A stretch of 12,967 nt of DNA from Oligoflexia bacterium (lineage in GTDB: Bacteria; Bdellovibrionota; UBA1018; CAIMNF01): positions 1-12,967 of the forward strand of contig CAIOKW010000134.1 of assembly GCA_903858975.1 (NCBI GenBank). Direction: 5' to 3'. This document shows positions 1 to 6,188 of this stretch, piece after piece. The notes under the pieces were generated by a model. The model was not told the DNA's origin and made no database searches. It saw nothing but the letters and a program-made list of their open reading frames with translations. Position 1 is the stretch's first letter. Each line of letters starts with the position of its first letter. The translations under genes and the position numbers were made by a program.

Positions 1-181
1 AAATCATTATGCGCTGACGATTCAATATGTTAAAGATGGATTTTCATATGTTATTTTTGATACCATCAGAAAGAAATTTATAGTATTAAAACATTTTATT
101 TTGCCTAATAATTCTGATAACATAAATGAGCTTTCATCGATTCTTAATAAAGAGGAGATTTTAAAATCTCTCAGTGATGAG
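1..181. other. AT-rich left-edge segment with foreign composition
   Basis: By hand count, bases 1-180 hold 46 G/C (about 26%), while 181-240 hold 29/60 and 241-300 hold 35/60. The forward frame here encodes HYALTIQYVKDGFSYVIFD followed by a Lys-rich stretch and NELSSILNKEEILK. From memory this resembles the N-terminus of DUF3822 proteins, which are found in Bacteroidetes. The change lies next to a near-perfect inverted repeat of G4/C5 flanked by AAT/ATT (186-200). The segment could be an assembly chimera, a recent recombination junction, or a genuine fusion. Confidence 0.55.
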
Positions 182-2224
182 ATGAATGGGGCCCCCATTC
201 AGAAAACGAGCGAAGAGTCCTTTCAGCTCGAGAAGAATATCCGGTCGATGGCAGCCCAAATGAATTCCTGTCGACAAACGGAGATCTCCCTCGAGCCCGA
301 GGCCTGGAAAGTAAATTCGTGTGTTCTTTTCTACTATCCATTTAAGAATGAATACTCCTATGCCAGTGGCTTCAAGGTGACTGATGCAACAGATTCAACA
401 GGAAAGAAAAATGTTCTTCAACAACGCTGTATTCATCAAGAGGACCTCACTGCACAAGTGAGGAAAGCGCTCATCATGGGTGTGGATCCGATGGTTTTTT
501 TGAGCTTAGGATTAATGGAAGAAGGATATGGCGGAGCTGAGAAGTTGTATCTTGATCCCATAGGTGTGATGAAAGCGATGGGCTGTCCGGAGACGAAATC
601 CGATGTGACGCATTCTGGTGCCGGGAAGTTAGAGTCCTATGGAAATTTCCATCAGATTTCTCCTAAGTTAATCGAAGACAAAACATTTAATGAAAATTCA
701 AAACGATTTGTTGAAGAACTGGGCGGGAAACCGGTAGAAAAGGGCACCAGCTATTTTTGCACGTCTACTAGTGCTGTAGCGCCTGAAATTAAAACCCACA
801 GTGATCCCTCTCAGTGTTGCATGAAGCTTGATTATCAAGCAAAAGATCCTTATGTGATTCAGAAATCCCTGACGCTTCATTATATTCATAAGATGAAGGA
901 TCTTCATCCTTATGGCCAAAAGGACCCGGCGTTTCAAATGCAATCCTTCAATGGGTTTAGTCGCCTGATGGGGGGAGGTGAGGGAGTTTCTACCTTCCGC
1001 GCCGGAGTCGATTTTACGAAGACTCCAAGTTATGGCTATCAATCGATGGATTATATTTTGAATAATCTTGCTGCAAATCCAGTCCTTCTAAAAACGATTG
1101 ATGCTGAGAAGAAGAAGTTGAATTTGAAACATCCACCATCCTCCATTTTGTGTCAGGAACCAAACTCCAAGGGCCCGAATGTCATTGATAGCCATAAGTA
1201 CTTTGACCTGCACCGGAACTCCGGACGTTTGGCAGCGATTAAGGATAAGCCCTACGCAAGCTTAAGTAGTCGTGAGCGTAAGGTCATGGATCAGGAAATG
1301 GCAGCGGCCCAACAGAAGAAACTTTTGCCAGAGATGATCAATGGAAAAAAGGTACCACGGATTCATACTGCTCGTGACGAGATGGAGATGGTCAATGTCT
1401 TAGGAGCGAAGACTTCATCGGGAGCGAGTTTAAAGATCAACTCCGAGGATCCTGATTATGTAAATAAAGTAGCGGCTCTCATTGATAAAAATAAACTTCA
1501 AAAAGGGTTTCACCTTACTGCAGGGAAAGTAGATTATCAGTTTACTCCGATTCCAGGCTCTTCGTTCAAGTTTAATACCACTGGAGAGTATTTGTTCAGT
1601 GTTTTGGAAAGTCCAATGAGTTTAACTGCGGAGATGAAACCACCCTTTGATGTAGAGTATCCAGGGAAAGGGACTCAAAAGTTTCTCGCCAATTATTCTC
1701 ATATTTGTTTGGATTCGAGCGGAAAAGAGATGGATTGCAGCACCCTTTACAATCTACTGGGCTCAAAAGCGAATGACTACACAGTGAAGACGGATGCTGG
1801 GCCCCAATTCTCGGTTAAGGTGGCTCCCGGATCAAGCGGCTTTTCGGGAGGGCAAGGGTTGCAAGAGAAAATTACCTTTAATGAAGATCAAGCATGGGTA
1901 GCGATAGATCAAAAAGTGATTTCAAAAGTTGAGGCCGAGGCATTAGAGTCGGGTGGACATAAAGAGAAACAAGCGTCGATGGAAGAAGTGAGATCTTATT
2001 ATTTCAAAAATGTTTATTCGCAGAGAAATACAATTGAGAAGGCCTCAAGTTATGGCCCTTGGAAGTTAGTGAGTGATGACGATATCCAAGCCGTTGCCGA
2101 TTTGATCACAAAAAAGAAACAGTCAAAAAATGACCGTGCTCCAGCAGGAGCCCCTGTTGGTGCTCCTGCGGCTCCGGCTAACCCCACGGTTATGCCCGGA
2201 TTTGGACCGGGCGGAGGTTTTTAA
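2..2224 (+). CDS. Large protein of unknown function, possibly lysozyme-like; 5' end open and doubtful
   Basis: The frame is open from the left edge (position 2) to TAA at 2222-2224. Inside the window it could start at TTG 101 or ATG 182; neither has a convincing ribosome-binding site and neither gives a signal peptide. I do not recognise the family. From ATG 182 it is 680 residues. The early part has several Cys (codons near 269, 320, 428 and 584), which fits an exported protein. The segment at about 485-590 reads GVDPMVFLSLGLMEEGYGG, then LDPIGVMKAMGC. A later segment (about 940-1090) has QSFNGFSRL, then YGYQSMDYILNNLAANP. This arrangement of a helix ending in Glu, then Gly/Asp-rich loops and an N-G-F-x-R-L element, recalls lysozyme/transglycosylase-like folds, but that is inference only. 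The C-terminus is an Ala/Pro/Gly-rich tail ending GFGPGGGF. The stop overlaps the next gene's ATG by one base. The first ~180 bases differ sharply in composition from the rest and may not belong to this gene. Confidence 0.75.
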   Translation, partial: NHYALTIQYVKDGFSYVIFDTIRKKFIVLKHFILPNNSDNINELSSILNKEEILKSLSDEMNGAPIQKTSEESFQLEKNIRSMAAQMNSCRQTEISLEPEAWKVNSCVLFYYPFKNEYSYASGFKVTDATDSTGKKNVLQQRCIHQEDLTAQVRKALIMGVDPMVFLSLGLMEEGYGGAEKLYLDPIGVMKAMGCPETKSDVTHSGAGKLESYGNFHQISPKLIEDKTFNENSKRFVEELGGKPVEKGTSYFCTSTSAVAPEIKTHSDPSQCCMKLDYQAKDPYVIQKSLTLHYIHKMKDLHPYGQKDPAFQMQSFNGFSRLMGGGEGVSTFRAGVDFTKTPSYGYQSMDYILNNLAANPVLLKTIDAEKKKLNLKHPPSSILCQEPNSKGPNVIDSHKYFDLHRNSGRLAAIKDKPYASLSSRERKVMDQEMAAAQQKKLLPEMINGKKVPRIHTARDEMEMVNVLGAKTSSGASLKINSEDPDYVNKVAALIDKNKLQKGFHLTAGKVDYQFTPIPGSSFKFNTTGEYLFSVLESPMSLTAEMKPPFDVEYPGKGTQKFLANYSHICLDSSGKEMDCSTLYNLLGSKANDYTVKTDAGPQFSVKVAPGSSGFSGGQGLQEKITFNEDQAWVAIDQKVISKVEAEALESGGHKEKQASMEEVRSYYFKNVYSQRNTIEKASSYGPWKLVSDDDIQAVADLITKKKQSKNDRAPAGAPVGAPAAPANPTVMPGFGPGGGF

Positions 2225-2706
2225 TGAAGAATTTCATGATCAGGATGTGTGTATTGGGTTTCTTTATTCCTCTTACTGTTTCAGCAAGGGCTGAGGGTGT
2301 TGGTTCTTTGATCCAGAAGGACTACGAGCACCTCTATTCTATGCCCGAAGGAGATGATCATCAGTTTCGAGTGATAGAGTTACCGATTACGGATCACGGT
2401 GAGCTGAAAGTGAAAATCATTTCCGAAGATTCCACTTGTGGCGCGCATCAGTGTGATTATGCGGGATATATGATTGGATCCGGGGAAGCATTTGATCGAG
2501 TGATTGATTTTCAAGGGAGCTATGAACGGGGGCCCTTACTTCCGAATGGAACTCATGCACTTTTAGTTCACAGTGCGAATCATGAACCCGGTGAAGATCG
2601 CGTTTGCGAGTGGCGTTATGATCTTTTGAGTCGAAAATTTGTGGAATCAAAGGTGAGTTGTGCAACTCGTGGTCCATCCAGCATCAAAAAGAAGAAAAAG
2701 AAATAG
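2224..2706 (+). CDS. Small secreted protein with hexalysine C-terminus
   Basis: This is a 160-residue protein of unknown family. The N-terminus is a classical signal peptide (basic MKNFMIR, hydrophobic core, likely cleavage after SARA near residue 23), so the mature protein is about 137 residues in the periplasm or outside. The mature part has four Cys, in STCGAHQC, DRVCEW and KVSCAT, enough for two disulfides. The last six residues before the stop are all Lys (mixed AAA/AAG codons). The ATG overlaps the TAA of the preceding gene (TAATG), so translation is probably coupled and the two products may work together. The neighbour's tail is Gly/Pro-rich and uncharged, in contrast to this polybasic tail. 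No domain is recognised. Confidence 0.8.
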   Translation: MKNFMIRMCVLGFFIPLTVSARAEGVGSLIQKDYEHLYSMPEGDDHQFRVIELPITDHGELKVKIISEDSTCGAHQCDYAGYMIGSGEAFDRVIDFQGSYERGPLLPNGTHALLVHSANHEPGEDRVCEWRYDLLSRKFVESKVSCATRGPSSIKKKKKK

Positions 2707-2766
2707 AATCATTTCAAGCCGCAGAAAGCTATTTCCGATACTGAGACATACATCTCAATCAGTGAG

Positions 2767-2782
2767 AGTGCAAAATTGCACT
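2767..2782. promoter_or_regulatory. Inverted repeat upstream of lipoprotein gene (possible operator)
   Basis: AGTGCAA-AA-TTGCACT is a perfect 7+7 dyad with a 2-base centre, 16 bp upstream of the lipoprotein ATG and just before its GGAAAGG ribosome-binding site. It suits a dimeric repressor better than an RNA hairpin, because the 2-base loop is too short. No matching -35/-10 pair was convincing around it. Confidence 0.4.
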
Positions 2783-2798
2783 TTACGGAAAGGTCCCC

Positions 2799-3566
2799 AT
2801 GCGAAGCTTTACTCCGATGGCTTTAAAATTGGCTTTGGCTCTTTGTATCAGCTTTACTCTCTCCGCTTGCAATGGAGGAAATACTTCGAGCCAATTTTTG
2901 AAAAATGTCAGCCTCCAAGTGACTCAACAAGGAACTGACGCGTTTCTAAAATTGACTTCGAGTTTTGATCTTGGAAATGTGAGTCTTGCTGAAATGAGCA
3001 TTCCCATCATTGATCCACGTACTCAAGTTGAGCGCGGAGCGGTGAGTTTTTCCCAGTTGCCGAATGGGCAAGGCCAGATCACGGTGGAAGCAAACGCGAG
3101 TTTAATGGCAAACGCAGATGTTGCACTCGGGCAAATCCTTCCAAATGGTAAACCCCTTCCGCTGGTTCTGGGCGCTCCAACAGGTGAAATGCTTGGGATC
3201 AAGATTCTAGATCATTCAACTGTGTACTTGGGTGGGAATACGAATACTGCGGCTTATGCGGGTGTGGCTCTTGGAATTAAAGGATTTGATCAAGTGATGA
3301 ATCAACTCCAAACTCCAGCCAATATTTTCTTCATGGGTAATTTTTCGAATAACGTCTTGGGAGTGGGTGGAATCTACGGAAGTAATAACCCCGGCGAAAG
3401 TGGAATTGCAATTTTTGGAAAATATACTAAGAATGCTGCGAAGAGTGGGCAAGTGAGCGCGGAAGAAGCAGCAGCTGACTTTGAAATTGCAAAGCTCAAT
3501 CGTGCAACGCTGTATAGACTTCATAAGTTCTTCCACGGAAGAAAACGGGCTCTTGAGATTTACTAG
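2799..3566 (+). CDS. Putative lipoprotein of unknown function
   Basis: This is a 255-residue predicted lipoprotein. The N-terminus has a basic start, a hydrophobic run and a lipobox LSAC with the lipidated Cys at residue 24, followed by NGG. Asn rather than Asp at +2 gives no clear inner-membrane retention signal by enterobacterial rules. The mature protein is Gly/Ala/Asn-rich with alternating hydrophobic residues, suggesting beta-structure. It contains a long Gly-rich stretch (GNFSNNVLGVGGIYGSNN, about residues 180-197) and a basic helix-like C-terminus (about 217-255). I do not recognise the family. The start is supported by GGAAAGG 5 bases upstream; a second ATG six codons in lacks such a site. 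It lies 92 bp after the secreted-protein gene in the same direction, so it may be read from upstream and from its own promoter, and it ends at a strong terminator. Confidence 0.8.
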   Translation: MRSFTPMALKLALALCISFTLSACNGGNTSSQFLKNVSLQVTQQGTDAFLKLTSSFDLGNVSLAEMSIPIIDPRTQVERGAVSFSQLPNGQGQITVEANASLMANADVALGQILPNGKPLPLVLGAPTGEMLGIKILDHSTVYLGGNTNTAAYAGVALGIKGFDQVMNQLQTPANIFFMGNFSNNVLGVGGIYGSNNPGESGIAIFGKYTKNAAKSGQVSAEEAAADFEIAKLNRATLYRLHKFFHGRKRALEIY

Positions 3567-3590
3567 CCTTGTTATACTATGGTTTTAGGG

Positions 3591-3631
3591 GAGGCAGGAA
3601 CTACGAAGGTAGCCTGCCTCTTTTTATTTTT
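3591..3631 (+). terminator. Intrinsic terminator after lipoprotein gene
   Basis: The GC-rich arms GAGGCAGG (3591-3598) and CCTGCCTC (3613-3620) pair perfectly. Inside them, after a 2-base AA bulge, CTAC and GTAG pair around a GAAG loop. The hairpin is followed by TTTTTATTTTT. On the minus strand the hairpin is not followed by a T-run, so it serves the plus-strand lipoprotein gene; the convergent FecR-domain gene ends at 3624, inside the T-run. Confidence 0.9.
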
Positions 3632-4571
3632 GTTCTTTAAAGTACTTATCGTAATAGTCGGCAGTGTCGGTGTCTTTTAATTCAGTGATTTTTGGTTTTC
3701 GACGCTTCAAAGGGGCGGGTGGAGCAGTTTCAGCTACTAATGCTACAGCTTTAAAGTTTAGATCCTGAACACTGTTGATTTGATCCATGTTCTTGCTCAG
3801 TTTCTTAAAGAGTTCTGGCTGATAGGTTTCAATATCTTTTACGGTGACTTGGATAGCCTTTTTCTCGAGCTCCAGAATCGCACTATTGGGTTTATCTTCA
3901 GCGGTTGGGAGTGTTGATGCATTTTGGATGCCCCCTAAATCTTCTCTAGTCGTTTCCCGAGTTTCCGTCTTATCGTGAATAGTTGCGGACATTCCCGTTT
4001 TGATCTGAGATTTTTTTCCATGAGAGTTTTCCACTTCGACTGCACCCCTGAGTACAGAAACCTCTGTTTCACCCTCTGGACCTGAATCAGCGATATAGAA
4101 ATCAGTTCCCCTGACGCCCATCACTGCAGCGTGGGTTCGGATGATGAGTTTCTTCCTAGGGCCTTCTTTTGAAATGACTCCTCTTAATCGGCCATACATG
4201 AGATTCATAATTGCGGGATCTTCTTTTTTGTCGTTCCAAGCAATTTTGTATGCAGTCCCAGAGCCCACATAAAATTGGTCTCCATTGTCATAAATGACTC
4301 GAGTTTGGGATCCAGGGAGGGTTCGGACAATATTATTATTACCAACGCGATCGCCTATCTTCGCGTCTTTAATGAGATAATATTGACCCTCAAAAAATGC
4401 CATCGTAGCTGACTGTTTTTGAGCTTCTGGATGAGGGGATTTTGAGGGCTGCGTGAAAATTTGGGCCTTCCCTGAAATTTGGGCCAAAGTGGCAATTTGT
4501 TTGTCAGCCTCGGCCGAGTAGGCTTGGGTGTAAAAAGAGCAGAGTGCCAAAAATAAGAGCGTCGTTTTCAT
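3624..4571 (-). CDS. Exported FecR-domain protein
   Basis: This is a 315-residue protein with a signal peptide (MKTTLLFLALC..., likely cleavage after AYSA at residue 20). Residues about 70-200 match the FecR fold (PF04773): a stretch with NNNIVRTLPGSQTRVIYDNG (77-97), an amphipathic strand region, and the hallmark IRTHAAVMGVRGTDFYI (144-160), then VSVLRGAVEV and a KTGMSATI segment. In FecR itself the domain is periplasmic and signals to a sigma factor. Here there is no N-terminal anti-sigma region, no TonB receptor and no sigma factor nearby, so it is a stand-alone exported FecR-type protein, more like those tied to envelope or polysaccharide structures. The C-terminal ~100 residues are charged and Pro/Lys-rich (APLKRRKPK at 286-294), with no recognised domain. 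The start is supported by GAGG nine bases upstream. It is divergent from the membrane-protein gene. Confidence 0.88.
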   Translation of the reverse strand: MKTTLLFLALCSFYTQAYSAEADKQIATLAQISGKAQIFTQPSKSPHPEAQKQSATMAFFEGQYYLIKDAKIGDRVGNNNIVRTLPGSQTRVIYDNGDQFYVGSGTAYKIAWNDKKEDPAIMNLMYGRLRGVISKEGPRKKLIIRTHAAVMGVRGTDFYIADSGPEGETEVSVLRGAVEVENSHGKKSQIKTGMSATIHDKTETRETTREDLGGIQNASTLPTAEDKPNSAILELEKKAIQVTVKDIETYQPELFKKLSKNMDQINSVQDLNFKAVALVAETAPPAPLKRRKPKITELKDTDTADYYDKYFKEQK

Positions 4572-4576
4572 GACTA

Positions 4577-4605
4577 TTAACCTCGATTCAAATTATTGAT
4601 AGACT
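4577..4605 (+). promoter_or_regulatory. Weak predicted promoter of membrane-protein gene
   Basis: TTAACC, a 17-bp spacer and TAGACT (4 of 6 matches each) would start transcription at about 4612-4613, only 2-3 bases before ATG 4615. No ribosome-binding site lies before that ATG, so a nearly leaderless transcript is consistent. Confidence 0.25.
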
Positions 4606-4620
4606 ATCACCAATATGCAA
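4592..4620 (-). promoter_or_regulatory. Predicted promoter of FecR-domain gene
   Basis: On the minus strand TTGCAT (4620-4615), a 17-bp spacer and AATAAT (4597-4592) precede the gene, with about 17 bases of leader containing GAGG. The -10 box matches the consensus at 5 of 6 positions; the -35 box is poor (3 of 6) and overlaps the start codon of the divergent gene. Confidence 0.4.
4597..4609. promoter_or_regulatory. 13-bp perfect dyad between divergent genes (candidate operator)
   Basis: TGATAG-A-CTATCA is a perfect 6+1+6 inverted repeat. It abuts the predicted -10 box of the FecR-domain gene, fills much of that promoter's spacer, and overlaps the predicted -10 of the divergent membrane-protein gene. 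A single bound dimer there would affect both genes. Confidence 0.45.
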
Positions 4621-5367
4621 TTCACTCAGAAATTATTCTTTCGCAGTCTCTTCGTTAGCCTTTCAATCCTCACTCTCGGCGCACAGAGCTTTGCTGCCGA
4701 GTCAGGGTTTGAATACCCTGAATTATCGGTCGTGCCGCGCGCAAGTGATCGATTGGATGTCGAGTCGCTGAAGGATAAAGAGCAAGGCTGGAAGACTCAG
4801 GCTCCATTCTTGATTCCTGCTACAGTAAGTTTTCTTGCGGGCGCTTCACTCTTAGTGACGGGGACGAAATCCAGTATCGATTCCTTTGATACGACCTCTA
4901 AAATAGCACCTTATATTGGGATGGGAGTCGGCTTAGCCTGGTGGGCACTGACATTCGGTGTACTTGATCACCAGGACATTTATGGCAATGCGGTGAGTGA
5001 AGTGAGCAAGCTCCCTGGCAGAACGCAGCGAGAACAACTGACTCGTGAGCGCCGGGCCGAAGAGGCGATTTATCAGGCGGGCAGTCTTTCTCGGAAGATC
5101 AAATGGATCTCCTTTGCATCCAACTTTCTATCCAGTGGCTTTATGGTCGCTTCCGCACAAAATAGTACCGCATCCAAAGCAATTGCAGTGGGATCGATGA
5201 TTACTGCTTTTTATCCACTCATTTTCAATCAGCGTTGGGAAACTACGGAAAGCTTTCATCGCGATTACAAAAAGAGAATCTATGCTCCGGTCGCGAGTGC
5301 GACGTTACTTCCAAATCCTAGTGGGAGCTCTTATTCTCCTGGGATTTCTTTGGCTCTGCAGTTTTAG
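4615..5367 (+). CDS. Predicted envelope protein with several hydrophobic segments
   Basis: This 250-residue protein is of no family I recognise. Residues 1-28 form a signal peptide (basic start, hydrophobic core, likely cleavage after SFA near 27). Hydrophobic stretches follow at about 64-83, 98-117, 163-181 and 187-204, with a charged helix-like linker between (about 132-152, rich in Arg/Glu). It ends in SPGISLALQF; a C-terminal Phe after alternating hydrophobic residues is typical of outer-membrane beta-barrel proteins, but the Gly/Ala-rich hydrophobic runs could equally be inner-membrane helices, so location is unresolved. The start is chosen because it gives the signal peptide; there is no ribosome-binding site before it. 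The 3' end overlaps the convergent helical-repeat gene by 50 bp. Confidence 0.8.
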   Translation: MQFTQKLFFRSLFVSLSILTLGAQSFAAESGFEYPELSVVPRASDRLDVESLKDKEQGWKTQAPFLIPATVSFLAGASLLVTGTKSSIDSFDTTSKIAPYIGMGVGLAWWALTFGVLDHQDIYGNAVSEVSKLPGRTQREQLTRERRAEEAIYQAGSLSRKIKWISFASNFLSSGFMVASAQNSTASKAIAVGSMITAFYPLIFNQRWETTESFHRDYKKRIYAPVASATLLPNPSGSSYSPGISLALQF

Positions 5368-6124
5368 AAATCTTTCGTGCAAATTTAATCGCTTCATCTC
5401 GAGTGAGTCCCAGACCTGAACTCGACAGGGCATATTGATAAGCCTGAGCAAAGTTCTCATGCGCGCTTGGGCCTTGTTTTGAAAGGTCTTCGGCAAGGCG
5501 GAGTGCATCTGCCATAATGAGGGCTGGACCCTTCTCTGATTTCAGGTATTCAAAAGAGGTGATGAAGGGGAGTGCCACTCCATCTTCCCATTTTTCGCTC
5601 GCGCTCACGATTCTCGCGGCGAAGGATCCACATTGTGCTCTGGGAAGACCAAGGTTTGTGGAATTGGAGCAGTAATCCACTAACTTTTCATAATCATCTC
5701 GGACCTTCGTGAGATTCCCTGAAAATCCTTTTGAGAGAGAAAGTGCGATCTTGAGTGCAGAATCAAGGTCGAGGTCGAGCGAGTCTTCGGCAATCGATTT
5801 GCGAAACACGGAGCTAAAGGCATCTGTCTCAGCATCACTTCCTTTACTGAATTTAAGGGCGATTCGGCTAGCGTCTTTTCGAGTGGAACCTGCACTCGAA
5901 AGTGCCTTTGCAACGCGGATGAAGCGTCTTGCTGAGCCGGAACAGCCTTCTGCCACTTTTAGTGCTAGGTCTCGGGCTTCTGCTTCGGGTGGTTTGAAGT
6001 CGCTGTCTGATCGAAGAAACTCAAGAGCCGTAATAAACTCTCTTGTCGTCTGGCAAGGCGTAGCCTGCGAGGACTGGGTAAAAATCAAGGTGAGGACACA
6101 GGCCATGATCTGCTTGTTCATCAT
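5318..6124 (-). CDS. Exported helical-repeat (solenoid-like) protein
   Basis: The frame is open to 6223, but ATG 6124 (or the adjacent ATG 6121) is the better start because it begins a signal peptide (MNKQIMACVLTLIFTQSSQA, cleaved before TPC). That gives 268 residues. The mature protein has four Cys (about 24, 61, 152, 165) and six copies of a helix with the pattern A-x-x-[ILF]-A-x-x-[hydrophobic]-[SAV]. The copies begin near residues 50, 85, 123, 165, 207 and 245, a period of 35-42. Between them are second helices with an aromatic start (e.g. LPFITSFEYL) and turns like GLTRDEA or GSTRKDA. This predicts a two-helix solenoid akin to TPR/Sel1 folds without matching their consensus; such proteins are usually binding scaffolds. 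The C-terminal tail is Lys/Ser-rich and is encoded opposite the end of the membrane-protein gene. Confidence 0.8.
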   Translation of the reverse strand: MMNKQIMACVLTLIFTQSSQATPCQTTREFITALEFLRSDSDFKPPEAEARDLALKVAEGCSGSARRFIRVAKALSSAGSTRKDASRIALKFSKGSDAETDAFSSVFRKSIAEDSLDLDLDSALKIALSLSKGFSGNLTKVRDDYEKLVDYCSNSTNLGLPRAQCGSFAARIVSASEKWEDGVALPFITSFEYLKSEKGPALIMADALRLAEDLSKQGPSAHENFAQAYQYALSSSGLGLTRDEAIKFARKISKTAEPKKSQENKSSH

Positions 6125-6127
6125 TAA

Positions 6128-6156
6128 ATTATGTCCTGAGCACGGTTTGGATTCAA
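6128..6156 (-). promoter_or_regulatory. Predicted promoter of helical-repeat gene, leaderless type
   Basis: On the minus strand TTGAAT (6156-6151), a 17-bp spacer and CATAAT (6133-6128, 5 of 6) predict a start at about 6121, the A of the second ATG of this gene. The AGGA that looks like a ribosome-binding site lies upstream of the -10 and would not be transcribed from here. Confidence 0.5.
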
Positions 6157-6180
6157 TTTTAATATTTAGAGGCATAGAAT
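6152..6180 (+). promoter_or_regulatory. Predicted promoter of alginate-lyase-like gene
   Basis: TTCAAT (6152-6157), a 17-bp spacer and TAGAAT (6175-6180, 5 of 6) predict a start at about 6187-6188, one or two bases before ATG 6189. Its -35 coincides with the -35 of the divergent minus-strand promoter: the 7-bp ATTCAAT is shared, read from either side. Confidence 0.4.
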
Positions 6181-6188
6181 GAAGACCT

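Noticed and set aside
2660..2938. 92-residue plus-strand frame bridging two genes
   Set aside because: Overlaps the end of the secreted-protein gene and the signal peptide of the lipoprotein in another frame; Arg-rich and without a ribosome-binding site.
5709..6182. 157-residue plus-strand open frame
   Set aside because: Antisense to the helical-repeat gene, Arg/Ser-rich composition with no domain, no ribosome-binding site. The minus-strand frame has a signal peptide and repeats.
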